A DNA stretch of 64,000 nt from Dendrobium chrysotoxum. Taxonomy: Eukaryota > Streptophyta > Magnoliopsida > Asparagales > Orchidaceae. The notes under the pieces are model-generated. The model had not been told where the DNA came from. It worked only from the letters and a program-made list of their open reading frames with translations, and did not search any database. Every line of letters begins with the position of its first letter. Position 1 is the first letter of the stretch. The stretch spans positions 248,001 through 312,000 of the forward strand of contig CM034304.1 of the NCBI GenBank assembly GCA_019925795.1, written 5' to 3'. Made by a program: the position numbers and the translations under genes. Below, piece by piece: positions 20,933 through 30,918 of this stretch.

Positions 20933-22300
20933 CCTAACGGTCAGAATAGGGTTTTTCATCCTAAATCTTTTAAAGAAGCTTTATCTGGTTCTTATAGTGA
21001 GGATAGTTCTAAATTGAACATTTCTACTTCTTCTTTAAATGGTTTACCTGCCATTCTGGTTTCTGATGAAGATATCTCCAAATTAGCCGAACCTTTCAAA
21101 TTTGCTCTTGTTGGGAAGTTTTCGTTTAAAAGGCCTTTTATGGAAGAAATTCGTTCTTTCTTTCATAGTTTGAAACTATCGGGGGCTTTTACGGTTAGCT
21201 TGATGGATCCGCGACACATTTTCGTCAATTTAACGAATGATGCTGATTACACTAGGGTTTTTTTAAGGAGATCTTATTATATTAGAAACTGCCATATGAG
21301 GTTATTAAAATGGTCGCCGGATTTCGATATCAATTCCGAATCCCCTATCTGTCCAGTTTGGATCTCTCTTCCTAATCTTAGAATGCATTTTTTTAATTCT
21401 TTAGTTCTGCAAGCTATTGGGTCTTTTTTTGGTAGACCCTTACAGGTTGATCAGGCGACGGCTAATAAGTCGAGGCCTTCGGTTGCGAGAATCTTGGTTG
21501 AAATGGATATCACTAAAGAATTTCCTAGGGAAATTTGGATTGGTTCTGCTAGGAATGGTTACATTCAAAAAATTGAAATAGAAAATTTTCCTATCTTTTG
21601 TACTCACTGCAAACTGCATGGGCATGATATAAGTAATTTCTTTATTCTTAATCCTGATTTGAAAGTTAAGGTTACTAAGAAAATGGAGCAAGAAAAAGTT
21701 GCCAAAGGTAAAGATCGGGATAATTTTTCTAATCATGATGTTGATCATGAAAAGAATGATGCTATGGAAAATTTAAAATCTGAAAATTTTGTTGATTCCA
21801 TTATTTTGAATCATTCTAACAAGGAATCTCCTGAACAAAAGCAATGGGAATTGGTTCCGTATAAAGAGCCTTCTCGGTTGCTTTCTAAAATGGTTTCTTC
21901 TAGTTCTGATTTTCATTATAATAATGGTTGTGAGAATTCTAATTTGGTTAAGTGTAATTCTATTGATTTATCTACTAAAGTTCTTCTTACTGAGAACTTG
22001 CAGGACAAGGAATGTTGTGGGATTAATGAGCCTTCTATTTCGGTTCCTGATGCCGGTTCTGATTTTGAGGAGCAAGACATAGAAGAAGGTGAATTAATTT
22101 CTGAACAGAATTTGGGTGAGAAATTTCTTAAGAATGCCAATGCTATTGGTAACAAAACTAGTATACAGTTTTTGGAAAAAGATAAAGATTTTAATAATGT
22201 TTATAATACTCGTTTTAAGAATAAGAAAAAGAAAAATAATCCTTCTAAGGGTTCAAAGATTAATAAATCTTTAACTAAGTCTTTATCTTTTCATAATTAA
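20933..22300 (+). CDS. LINE-1 ORF1, DUF4283-type RNA-binding protein (5' partial)
   Basis: The frame is open from the gap edge, reading PNGQNRVFHPKSFKEAL, to TAA at 22298-22300. In plant L1 elements ORF1 binds the element RNA. The DUF4283-like fold is visible as KFALVGKFSFKRPFMEEI, MDPRHIFVNL and the WSPDFDI segment, followed by a CX2CX4H zinc knuckle starting at 21599 (CTHCKLHGHDISNFF) in which the final Cys is replaced. The C-terminal half is Asn/Lys/Glu-rich and ends in a basic tail with KNKKKKNN. An internal TTG at 21014 is not the start; the real ATG is in the gap. The stop overlaps the ORF2 start by one base. Confidence 0.88.
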   Translation, partial: PNGQNRVFHPKSFKEALSGSYSEDSSKLNISTSSLNGLPAILVSDEDISKLAEPFKFALVGKFSFKRPFMEEIRSFFHSLKLSGAFTVSLMDPRHIFVNLTNDADYTRVFLRRSYYIRNCHMRLLKWSPDFDINSESPICPVWISLPNLRMHFFNSLVLQAIGSFFGRPLQVDQATANKSRPSVARILVEMDITKEFPREIWIGSARNGYIQKIEIENFPIFCTHCKLHGHDISNFFILNPDLKVKVTKKMEQEKVAKGKDRDNFSNHDVDHEKNDAMENLKSENFVDSIILNHSNKESPEQKQWELVPYKEPSRLLSKMVSSSSDFHYNNGCENSNLVKCNSIDLSTKVLLTENLQDKECCGINEPSISVPDAGSDFEEQDIEEGELISEQNLGEKFLKNANAIGNKTSIQFLEKDKDFNNVYNTRFKNKKKKNNPSKGSKINKSLTKSLSFHN

Positions 22301-25300
22301 TGATTAATTTTCTTATTTGGAATGTTAGAGGGATTGGATCCCCCTCTGTTAAAAATAGGATTCGCAATCTTTGTCGTGTTCATTGTGTGGAGTTTTTGGT
22401 TATTCTTGAACCTATGGTGAGTAGTGACAACATTAAGCATGCTAGTAGGATTTTGGGTTTTCCTAATTCTTTTGCTAATTTGACTAATAAGATCTGGTTA
22501 TTTTGGTCTAAGAAAGTTTTGCTGCATATTATTAATGACTTTCCTCAAGTGGTTAATGTGGACATTTCTTATTTTAACTTTGAGGTCAAGGGTTCTTTAG
22601 TGTATGCTGCTTGTAATAGAATGGATAGAAGGATTCTGTGGGACCAGCTCTCGGTTTTCTCTTCTCATGTTCAGGAACCGTGGTTTGTGGGTGGGGATTT
22701 CAACACTATTCTTAATACTAATGAAAGAAGGGGAGGGTGTGCCCCTAATATTAATTCCGTGGAAGATTTTTCTAATATGATTTGTGATTGCAATCTTGTT
22801 GACATAGGTTTTGTTGGTTCCAAGTTTACTTGGAACAACAATAGATTATGGCAAAGACTTGATAGGGTGCTTTTTAATCAATTTTGGATTGCTAAGTGGC
22901 CTTTATCTTCTGTTGAACACTTAAGTAGAGCTCTTTCTGATCATTGCCCTTTACTTGTTTCCATTAGAGATAGCAATAGAGGTAATACTGTTCCTATTTT
23001 TAGATTTCAGAATATGTGGATTCAACATTTTGATTTCATTAAGGTGGTTGCCTCTAATTGGAATTCTTGTCTGGTTCCTGATAACTCTGCCAAAGGCATG
23101 GTTAGGCTTTGGCTTAAATTAAAAAGATTAAAATACTGCCTTAATTGGTGGAATAAAAACCATTTTAGGAACATCTTTGCTAATGTTAAAGAGATGGAGG
23201 CCAAGGTTTGTTCTCTTGAGAACCTTATTATGACGGACCCTGGTTTGATTAATGAGTTAAACAGGGCTAAAGATCAATTAATTGAGCTTCAGGGTATGGA
23301 GGAAACATACTGGAAACAAAAAGCTTCGGCCAAGCATTTAATTGAGGGTGAGAGAAATACTAAGTATTTCCATGCGTTGGTTAACAAGAAGAAAGCTCTT
23401 AATTTTATTAAAAAGGTCAAAGATGAGAATGGGAATTGGATTGCTGATGAGTTACTGCAAGATTCGGTTACTAGGTATTTCTCTAATATTCTTAGTCATA
23501 AAAATAATGTGGTTCCTCTTGTTAACTCTCATGTCATTAGTCAAATTATTTCTATTGAAGAGAATATTGCTCTTACTGCTAACCCCTCCGAGAATGAGAT
23601 TTTTTCAGCTGTTATGTCCATGAATGCTAACTCTACAGCTGGGCCTGATGGGTTTACCTCCTTATTTTTTCAAAAGTGTTGGCATATTATTAAAGAGGAC
23701 TTGATGGCTGCTGTTAGGGATTTTTTTAGTGGTAAGGAAATTCCTAAGTTTTTCACTTCTACAGCTATTGTGCTTATCCCTAAGAATGATAATCCAGAAT
23801 TTTGGAGAGATTATAGGCCAATTAGCCTTTGTTCTTTCTTCAATAAGCTGATTTCTAAGGTTATTGCTCTTAGACTTGGTCCTCTACTGCCAAAGATTAT
23901 TTCCCCTAACCAGGCTGGTTTTGTTAAAGGTCGGTTAATTTCTGATAATGTGCTCTTGACTCAAGAATTGGTTCATGACCTTGATTTGAAAACTAGAGGG
24001 GGCAATTTACTTTTTAAACTGGATATTTCAAAAGCTTATGATAACATTTCTTGGGATTTCTTATACAATATTTTATCTCTGCTTGGTTTCTCTAATGCTT
24101 TTATTAATATTATTAAGAATTCTCTTGAAAATGTTTGGTTCTCTATTCTCTTTAATGGTGCTTCTTATGGCTATTTTAAGTCTGTTCATGGGTTGAGGCA
24201 AGGTGATCCTTTATCACCTTCTTTGTTTATTATTGCTATGGAGTATTTTTCTAGGTGTCTTAATGCTCTTTTTGATCACTACCCTAGTATGTTATATATG
24301 TCTAAAGGGGGTTTACCGATTTCTCATCTTTGCTTTGTGGATGATTTCATTATATTTTCTAATGGTGGTTTTAAAAATATTAAGAGGATTAAGGATTTTC
24401 TTGATCTCTTTTCTTTAGAGAGTGGTCTTTCTTTTAATGCTGCTAAGAGTTCTTTTTATACGTCTAGGTGGATTTCTCAGTCCAATATTAATAGGATTAC
24501 TGCTTATACTAATTTTAAGCACTTGGTCTTGCCTTTTAAGTATCCTGGGGTTCCTATTTTTAAAGGGCTTAAAAAATCTCATCTTTTTGATGAAATTTTT
24601 AATAAGATTTGTGGCACTATTTCTGCTTGGGAGTTTCACTTGCTTTCTTTTGGGGGTAGGCTGACTGTGCTTAAGAGTACTCTCAACTCTATGGCTTTTC
24701 ATTTATTTCAAGTTATTAAGCCTAATTATGCTACGGTTTTAAGATTAGAAAGAATTCTTAATAAATTCTTTTGGGGTTCTCGTGCTAATGTTCATAGAAT
24801 GCATTGGACTACTTGGCATAAGCTTTGTGGTCCGTTAAATGAAGGTGGGCTAGGGTGTAAGTCTATTACTGATTCTATTTGTGCTTCTTCTTTTAAAATG
24901 TGGTGGAATTTTCGAAAAAATCAGAGTCTTTGGGCTAAGTTTATGAATTTTAAGTATTGTAAAGGTAAGCATCCTATGTGTTGTTTTTACAAACAGGGTG
25001 ATTCTGCTATTTGGAAAAGACTCTGTGATATTAGGAATAGAATGGAGCCTTTGATTGCTTGGGGGATTAACTCTGGTAATTCCTTTTTCTGGCAAGATAA
25101 TTGGCTGTTAGAAGGGTCTATTGATTCTTTGTTGTCTACGGTTTCTTTTTCTTCTAATAAAGTTAAGCATTTCTGTAATTTTGGTAAGTGGAACTTGGTG
25201 CCTATTGGTGAGATGATTACTTTAGATATTGGTAATAAGATCAACAAGTTGATTGTTGATGCTGTAGGTGATGGCCAAATTCTCTTTAAACTTTCTTATA

Positions 25301-26394
25301 ATGGTACGTTTATGTTTAGTAAAGTTTGGCATTTTATTAGAGAGAAGAAGGATACTTCTATGGTTTTTGATAAAATTTGGAGCCCTAACATTCCTACTTC
25401 CTATTCTGTGCTTATTTGGAGAATTTTGAGGAAATTCATTCCAGTTGATGCTATGCTTTGGAAAAAAGGCTTTTATCTTCCTTCGAAGTGTTTGTGCTGT
25501 TATCATATAGAGAGTATTGATCATTTATTTATTAATGGTGCTGTGGCTGCTAAGATTTGGCTTTGGTATGATGAATTTTTTAACACTAACTATTTTTCTG
25601 GGCATCTCTCTTTTAATCATTTTCTCTCTGTCATTGTTCATAACTCTACTAAAGGTCATATTAAAATTGTGATGGCCATTTCTCTGATTTGGTTTATTTG
25701 GATGGATAGGAATGATGCTAAGTTTAGAAATGTCCCGATGAATCACAAACGTATTATAGCTAGAGCTAAAGATAAGATTAATAGTATTTATAGAGCTAAT
25801 CTTTTTAAGAATTGCCATTTTCGTGGTTTTAAGTTTGTGATTAAGAAGCTTTGTACTAACTTTTTGGATAATGATGCTACTAGTTTTAATGTGGTCTTTT
25901 GGAGAAAACCTAAGGATCCTATTATTAAAATTAATACTGATGGTTCTGTTAACCTTAATAAGTGTGGTTGTGGAGGTATCTTTAGAAATTGTGAAGGTAA
26001 GATGATTTTGGGGTTTGCCTGCCCGCTTATGAACTGTTCTGTTATTAAAGCTGAACTGATGGCCATTTATCATGCTCTTCAAATTACTTTATCTAAGGGT
26101 TTCTTGAGGATTTGGATTGAGGTAGATGCTTTATTAGTCATGAACTTTTTGACTGATAATTATGTGGGTAATGCTGATACTTTTTATGTGTTAAAAGATA
26201 TTAAGCGTATGCTTTCTCACTTGGATTACTCCATTTCTCATATTTGGAGAGAAGGTAACACTTGTGCTGATTTTTTAGCTAAAGCTGGGGCAAATCTTGA
26301 GGGTTTGACCTTCTTTTCTAATAATGAGATGCCTTTTTTGCTTAGAGGTATGGTTAATTTGGATAAGATGGGGTTGCCTTATATCAGGAAATAG
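22300..26394 (+). CDS. LINE-1 ORF2: endonuclease-reverse transcriptase-RNase H (1364 aa)
   Basis: The replicase of the element, which nicks target DNA and reverse-transcribes the LINE RNA there. The APE-type endonuclease has Asn8, Glu37, Asp133/Asn135 (GGDFN) and the SDHC motif with His215. RT follows, with GPDGFTSLFF, RPISLCSFFNKLISK, Asp575 in FKLDISKAYD, GLRQGDPLSP, and FVDD at 679-682 where LINEs usually have FADD. A zf-RVT region lies at about 1006-1085. The C-terminal RNase H has Asp1214 (NTDGS), Glu1252, Asp1276 and Asp1324. No stop or frameshift is present. Its ATG at 22300 shares the A of the ORF1 stop (TAATG), suggesting termination-reinitiation. Apart from the Ala-to-Val change in the catalytic box it looks intact; activity cannot be judged from sequence. 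Confidence 0.93.
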   Translation: MINFLIWNVRGIGSPSVKNRIRNLCRVHCVEFLVILEPMVSSDNIKHASRILGFPNSFANLTNKIWLFWSKKVLLHIINDFPQVVNVDISYFNFEVKGSLVYAACNRMDRRILWDQLSVFSSHVQEPWFVGGDFNTILNTNERRGGCAPNINSVEDFSNMICDCNLVDIGFVGSKFTWNNNRLWQRLDRVLFNQFWIAKWPLSSVEHLSRALSDHCPLLVSIRDSNRGNTVPIFRFQNMWIQHFDFIKVVASNWNSCLVPDNSAKGMVRLWLKLKRLKYCLNWWNKNHFRNIFANVKEMEAKVCSLENLIMTDPGLINELNRAKDQLIELQGMEETYWKQKASAKHLIEGERNTKYFHALVNKKKALNFIKKVKDENGNWIADELLQDSVTRYFSNILSHKNNVVPLVNSHVISQIISIEENIALTANPSENEIFSAVMSMNANSTAGPDGFTSLFFQKCWHIIKEDLMAAVRDFFSGKEIPKFFTSTAIVLIPKNDNPEFWRDYRPISLCSFFNKLISKVIALRLGPLLPKIISPNQAGFVKGRLISDNVLLTQELVHDLDLKTRGGNLLFKLDISKAYDNISWDFLYNILSLLGFSNAFINIIKNSLENVWFSILFNGASYGYFKSVHGLRQGDPLSPSLFIIAMEYFSRCLNALFDHYPSMLYMSKGGLPISHLCFVDDFIIFSNGGFKNIKRIKDFLDLFSLESGLSFNAAKSSFYTSRWISQSNINRITAYTNFKHLVLPFKYPGVPIFKGLKKSHLFDEIFNKICGTISAWEFHLLSFGGRLTVLKSTLNSMAFHLFQVIKPNYATVLRLERILNKFFWGSRANVHRMHWTTWHKLCGPLNEGGLGCKSITDSICASSFKMWWNFRKNQSLWAKFMNFKYCKGKHPMCCFYKQGDSAIWKRLCDIRNRMEPLIAWGINSGNSFFWQDNWLLEGSIDSLLSTVSFSSNKVKHFCNFGKWNLVPIGEMITLDIGNKINKLIVDAVGDGQILFKLSYNGTFMFSKVWHFIREKKDTSMVFDKIWSPNIPTSYSVLIWRILRKFIPVDAMLWKKGFYLPSKCLCCYHIESIDHLFINGAVAAKIWLWYDEFFNTNYFSGHLSFNHFLSVIVHNSTKGHIKIVMAISLIWFIWMDRNDAKFRNVPMNHKRIIARAKDKINSIYRANLFKNCHFRGFKFVIKKLCTNFLDNDATSFNVVFWRKPKDPIIKINTDGSVNLNKCGCGGIFRNCEGKMILGFACPLMNCSVIKAELMAIYHALQITLSKGFLRIWIEVDALLVMNFLTDNYVGNADTFYVLKDIKRMLSHLDYSISHIWREGNTCADFLAKAGANLEGLTFFSNNEMPFLLRGMVNLDKMGLPYIRK

Positions 26395-27729
26395 TTGTTG
26401 GGTTGTTTTTAGGAGTGGCTGTGTGATTTTTTGGTTTTTTTTTCCTTTTTGCTTATTTTGGGGGTAGGCTGGGTGTTTAGTTTTGTTGGTGTTATTGGTG
26501 TTTTTGGTTGGGGTTGGGTTGTGTTGCCTTGTGGGTTTTTTCTGTGGGTGTTGGGGGGTTGGTGGGTTTTTGTGGCTGTTGGTGTGGTGTGGGTGTGGTG
26601 TGGTTGGTGGGTTGTGTTCTGGTTGGGCTTTTTGTTGGGAGCTTTGTTTGTTGACTGGGGGACTATTTTTTTTGGTAGTGTGGGTGTGTTTGGGTTTGGG
26701 TTGGTTTGTGTGGTCTGTAGGCTTTCTTTTGGGGGTGTTTGGGGGTGGCTGTGGCTGTTGGTGTGGTGAGGGTGTGATTGGGGGGGTGGTTTGGTTGGTG
26801 GTGGCTTGTTCCTTGTTGGTTTTTTGGTTGGTGTTTTTTTCGGGTAGGGCTTGGCTTTTGGGGGGTTGTAGCAGCTCCCTTGATTTTGGCTTTTTGGTTT
26901 TCTGCTTGCCTTTTGTTCCTTTCTAGTATTTTATTATTCATTTTCTCTGTTTTATTTTTGGTTTAGTGGTTGTAGATTTGGTGTTTTCTGGTGGTCTTTT
27001 GTGGTTCTGGGTTGGAGTTTTTGGGCTGTTGTTGCTTGGTGGAAGTGGTGTTTGTCTGGTTGGGTTGTGGTTGGTGGTTTTTTGGGTGGGGTTTTGCTCT
27101 TTAGTTGGTGGTTGCTGTTGGTTGGTTGATTGAGGGTCTGTTTTTGTTAGTGGGTTGGTGCTTTTGGTTTGGGTTGGTTTGGGTGGTCTGTTGGTTTTTT
27201 GTTGGGGGTGTGGTTGGGGGTGGTGTGGCCGTTAGTGTGGTGTGGGTGTGCTTGGTGGGGTTTTTTGGGTTGGTTGTGGTTTCTTCTTTTTGGTGTCTTG
27301 GTTGGGGGGGTTGTTGCTTCTCTTTTGAGTGTGGCTTTTGTTTTCCTGATTGAGTTTTTTTCCTCTTCAGTATATTTCCTTTCCTTCAATTATCTGTTTT
27401 ATGTTACTGTTCTGATCTTCTTTGTCTAGTGTTTGCAGACTTTGTAGATTTTGCAGGTTTTGCAAGTTGGATTCTAATGGGACTTATGTGGCTATGGGAT
27501 GAAGTTTTGGGCTGTAGATGCTTGGTGCAAGCTAATTGCTGTTGCTATTTTTTTATGTTTTTTGCTCTTCTTTATTGTACTTAGAGTAGGGACTTTTGGC
27601 TCCTTTAGGTTTTTTTATTTTTCTCTTGTAGCTCCTTGTGAGCATTTAGTGGAGCCTTAAGTTCCTTTAAGGACTCTTTGTAACCGTTTTTTTAAATGAA
27701 CACGAAGGCCCCTACAGAGGGTTTTAACC
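26395..27729 (+). other. LINE-1 3' UTR, G/T-rich
   Basis: From 26400 to about 27350 the + strand is nearly only G and T, with many GGG/GGGG runs separated by T-rich spacers. This makes long but meaningless open frames on both strands. The last 300 bp become T-rich and end with the aggcccctaca...gggttttaacc signature shared by LINE-2 and LINE-3. No gene is called. Confidence 0.8.
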
Positions 27730-27743
27730 AAAAAAAAAAAAAA
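27730..27743 (+). other. LINE-1 poly(A) tail
   Basis: A run of A after gggttttaacc, immediately followed by ccctaaacc repeats. It marks the 3' end of the reverse-transcribed LINE RNA. Confidence 0.8.
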
Positions 27744-28996
27744 CCCTAAACCTTAAATCCATAAAACCCTAAACCCTAAACCCTAAACCCTAAAAACCCT
27801 AAACCTTAAACCCAAAACCATAAAAACCTTAAACCCTAAACCCTAAACCATAAACCCTATGCCCTAAAACTCTAAACCCTAAACCCTAAACCCTAATCCC
27901 TAAACCCTAAACCCTTAAAAAACTGTAAACCCTAAAAACCTTAAACCCTAAACCTTAAAAACCTAAAAAGAAAATCCTAAAACTCTAAACCCAAAACCCT
28001 AAACCTTAAAAACCCTAGAAAACCTTAAAAAACTCTAAACCCTAATCCCTAAGACCTAAAACCCTAAATCCCTAAACCCTAAAAATCCTAAAAAACCCTA
28101 AACCCTAAAAACTTTAAACCCTAAACCCTAAACCATAAACATTAAAACCCTAAACCCTAAAAACCTTAAACCCTAAACCCTAAAACCCTAAACCCTAAAA
28201 CCCTAACAAAAAACAAATCCCTAAACCCTAAACCCAAATCCCTAAAAAAACTTAGAACCCTAAAACCCTAAAACCCTATAAACCCAAAACCTTAAACTCG
28301 AAAACCCTAACCACTAAATCCTAAACCCTAAATCCCTAAAAATCCTAAACCCCAAACCCCAAACCGTGAGCCCTAAACCCTAAACCCTAAAACCTAAACC
28401 CTATACCCTAAAACCCTAAGTCCTAAACCCCAAACCTAAAAATCTAAAAGGAAAACCCTAAATCCCTAAACCCTAAAAACTCTAAAAAACACTAAACCCT
28501 AAAGCCAAAAAACCCTAAAAAGAACTTTCAAACCCTAAACGCTAAACCCTAAACCCTAACACCATAAACGCTAAACACCAAACCCTAAACCCTAAAAAAT
28601 CATAAACCACAAAAACTCTTAAAAAAAAACCTTAAAACCCTAAACCTTAAAAACCCATAAAAACACTAAACCCTAAACCCCTAAACCCTAAACACTAAAA
28701 AAACACTAAACCCTAAAAACCTTAAACCTTAAAACCTAAACCCTAAACACTAAACCCTAAACCCTAAAATTGTAAACGCTAAACCCTAAACCCTAAACCC
28801 TAAAAACCCTAAAAAATCTTAAACCACAAAAACCCTTAAAAAAACCTTAAAACCCTAAACCATAAACCTTAAAAACCCCTAATAACTCTAACCCCTAAAC
28901 TGTAAACACTAAAAAAATACTAAACCCTAAAAACCTTAAACCCTAAAATCTAAACCCTAAACCCTAAACCGTAAACCCTAAACCCTAAAACCCTAT
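27744..28996 (+). repeat. Degenerate telomere-type array 1
   Basis: CCCTAAA and one-base variants (ccttaaa, ccataaa, extra A) throughout, C-rich strand on +. A recognisable variant string (cctatgccctaaaactct near 27866, aagaaaatcctaaaactc near 27968) recurs in array 2 at about 33970 and 34075, showing common descent of the two stretches. No coding sequence. Confidence 0.95.
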
Positions 28997-29031
28997 TTTG
29001 GAGAATTATTAAGGGTTATATTCTATCCTGG

Positions 29032-30015
29032 TTTGGAGAATTATTAAGGGTTATATTCCTATGGATGTTGTTCTTTGGAAGAAAGCTTTCTATCTTCCTT
29101 CTAAATGCTCTCGTTGTTATCATATAGAAGATATTAATCATATTTTTATCAATGGTCCCATTGCTGCGAGAGTTTGGATTTGGTTTGATAATTTCTTTAA
29201 TACCAATTACTTTAGTGGTCATCTTTCTTTTATTCATTTTCTTACTGTCATTTTTCATAACACTTCTAGAGGCCATATCAAAATTGTTACTGCTATCTCT
29301 CTTATTTGGTTCTTATGGATTGATAGAAATGATGCTAAATAAAGGAATATTCTTATGAATCATAATCGTATAATTGCTAGAACTAAAGAAATAAATAAAT
29401 AGTCTTTATAAGGTTAATTTAATTCTTTCCAAGCAATTTCGTGGTTTTAAATTTGTTGCTAACAAGTTAAATACTAATATTTTTGAGGTGCTTCATATAC
29501 CTTGCTTTAAGTTTGTTATTTGGAAGAAACCTATCAGTCAATGTATTAAAGTTAACACTGATGAGTCAGTTAGTGATGGTTTTTATGGTTGTGGTGGTAT
29601 CCTGAGAAATGATAAAGGTAATTTGGTTATGGATTTTGCTTCACCTATTGATAAATGCTCTGGTTTATATGCTGAACTTATGGCTATTTATAAATCTCTT
29701 CAAATTGATTTATCTTTTGGTCATTTTAAAATTTTGTTAGAAGTGGATGCCATGTTAGTGATAAATTGTATTTCTAATGATAATATTGGTAATTTTGACA
29801 CCTTTTACATTTTAAAAGATATTAAGAGAATGCTCTCTCAACTTGATTATATAATATCTCATATTTGTAGAGAAGGTAATTCGGTGGCAAATTTTCTTGC
29901 TAAAACTAGTGCTCATTTACATCATTTTACTTCATTCAATAATGATAATATTCCCTTTTTGTTAAGGGGATTAATCAATCTTGACAAATCTGGATTACCT
30001 TATATTCGGCATTGA
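29032..30015 (+). pseudogene. LINE-2 ORF2 C-terminal pseudogene (zf-RVT and RNase H)
   Basis: The zf-RVT segment VVLWKKAFYLPSKCSRCYHIEDINH is followed by FINGPIAARVW and a stop at 29340-29342. A frameshifted stretch follows, then an open RNase H part (29488-30015) with NTDES in place of NTDGS, YAELMA, LEVDA, and VANFLAK where LINE-1 has CADFLAK. Two catalytic motifs are therefore altered. It ends GLPYIRH at 30015, equivalent to the end of LINE-1 ORF2. Confidence 0.85.
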
Positions 30016-30918
30016 GTTGGTTCTTTTCTTTAGTTTTTATTTTTTGGCTATGATGTTTAGATTTTTAAATCAATTTTGGAAGAATATGTTTGCCATTTTT
30101 CTGTATAATATTCTTGGCAAAAATTTCTTTGTGGTGGTTGTGTTGTATGGTTTTGTTGGGAACCTGATAGTTGTTAGCTTTGATTGGGCATTTTGTTACA
30201 CGTTGGGCTTGGTTAGCTGGCTGTTTTTATGGTTTTTGTTGTTGCAGTTGTCAGTTTTTTATGGCTTGGTTGAGCTGTATTGGGAGATGGTATGGCTGTT
30301 TTGGGTTATGTGGTTTTTGTGTTGTTTGGCATCAGGTTATTAAGCTGTTTGGTTGTTATTTGTGGAATGGGAATTTGAGTGGTTTAATTTTTGGTGGGGT
30401 TGTTTTTTGCCATTGCAATATTATTTCGAAATCTAGGGTATTCTCTTTTTCCTTAATTGATTTTCTAATACTGATCCATTATATTTTGCATATTATTATG
30501 CTTTTTGTTAATTATATTTTTAACTATTATTTTGCTTTAAGAAATTCCTTTCAGATTGGCATGATAGTGGTGAATTCAATGGAGATGGGTTACTTTATTA
30601 TTGAAAGTATTGAAGGATTTTTGGAGCATGCTGGTTTGGACTTGAAGGCTTTGTTGTTGGTTGTGGTTGCTTCTTTAATTTTTTGCTGTCTTATGTTGTG
30701 TCTTGTTTTTGTTTTGTTTCTTTTTTTTGTTAGTCTACATTGTATCGAGGTTTCTTGTACTTGGTTTAGTTTAGGACTTTTGGCTCTTAGGTTTTTTTTC
30801 CTTTTTTCTTGTGGCTCTTTGAGCAGAAGAAGAGCTGAAAGTCTTTTAAGGACTTTTGTATATTTCCTTTCCGAATAAACATGGAGGCCCCTACAGCGGG
30901 TTTTAACCAAAAAAAAAA
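30016..30918 (+). other. LINE-2 3' UTR and poly(A)
   Basis: T-rich with G, less extreme than LINE-1. Open frames here (29981-30343, 30171-30878) are hydrophobic-looking because of T richness and have no family match. It ends aataaacatggaggcccctaca, gggttttaacc and ten A. Confidence 0.75.

Larger units (their letters stand above)
20933..27743 (+). mobile_element. L1-type LINE-1, near complete (5' end in gap)
   Basis: ORF1 (partial), ORF2 (4095 bp, uninterrupted), a 3' UTR of about 1.3 kb and a short poly(A) at 27730-27743, followed directly by CCCTAAA repeats. This is the architecture of plant L1-clade non-LTR retrotransposons with a C-terminal RNase H. It is the best preserved element in the window. 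Confidence 0.93.
28997..30918 (+). mobile_element. LINE-2, 5'-truncated copy
   Basis: It starts in the zf-RVT part of ORF2 and runs to a poly(A) at 30909-30918. The first 35 bp (tttggagaattattaagg...) are directly duplicated at 29032. Telomere-like repeats flank both ends. Its 3' UTR ends in the same signature as LINE-1 and LINE-3. The coding relation to LINE-1 is clear, but it is a diverged subfamily closer to LINE-3. Confidence 0.9.

Noticed and set aside
20255..21017. Open frames spanning the run of N
   Set aside because: They arise only because N is not read as a stop; the real ORF1 frame is supported from 20933 onward.
21440..21748. Antisense open frames across LINE-1 ORF1 and ORF2 (also 24415-26082, minus strand)
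   Set aside because: Shadows of strongly supported sense coding sequence with no independent motif.
26431..27429. Hydrophobic Gly/Trp/Val-rich or Pro/Thr/Lys-rich open frames after LINE-1 ORF2
   Set aside because: Artefact of a G/T-only strand; located in the LINE 3' UTR between the ORF2 stop and the poly(A).
30171..30878. Membrane-protein-like open frame downstream of LINE-2 (and its copy at 46172-46744)
   Set aside because: Phe/Leu/Cys-rich because of T richness of the 3' UTR; the frame is not maintained between the two homologous copies.
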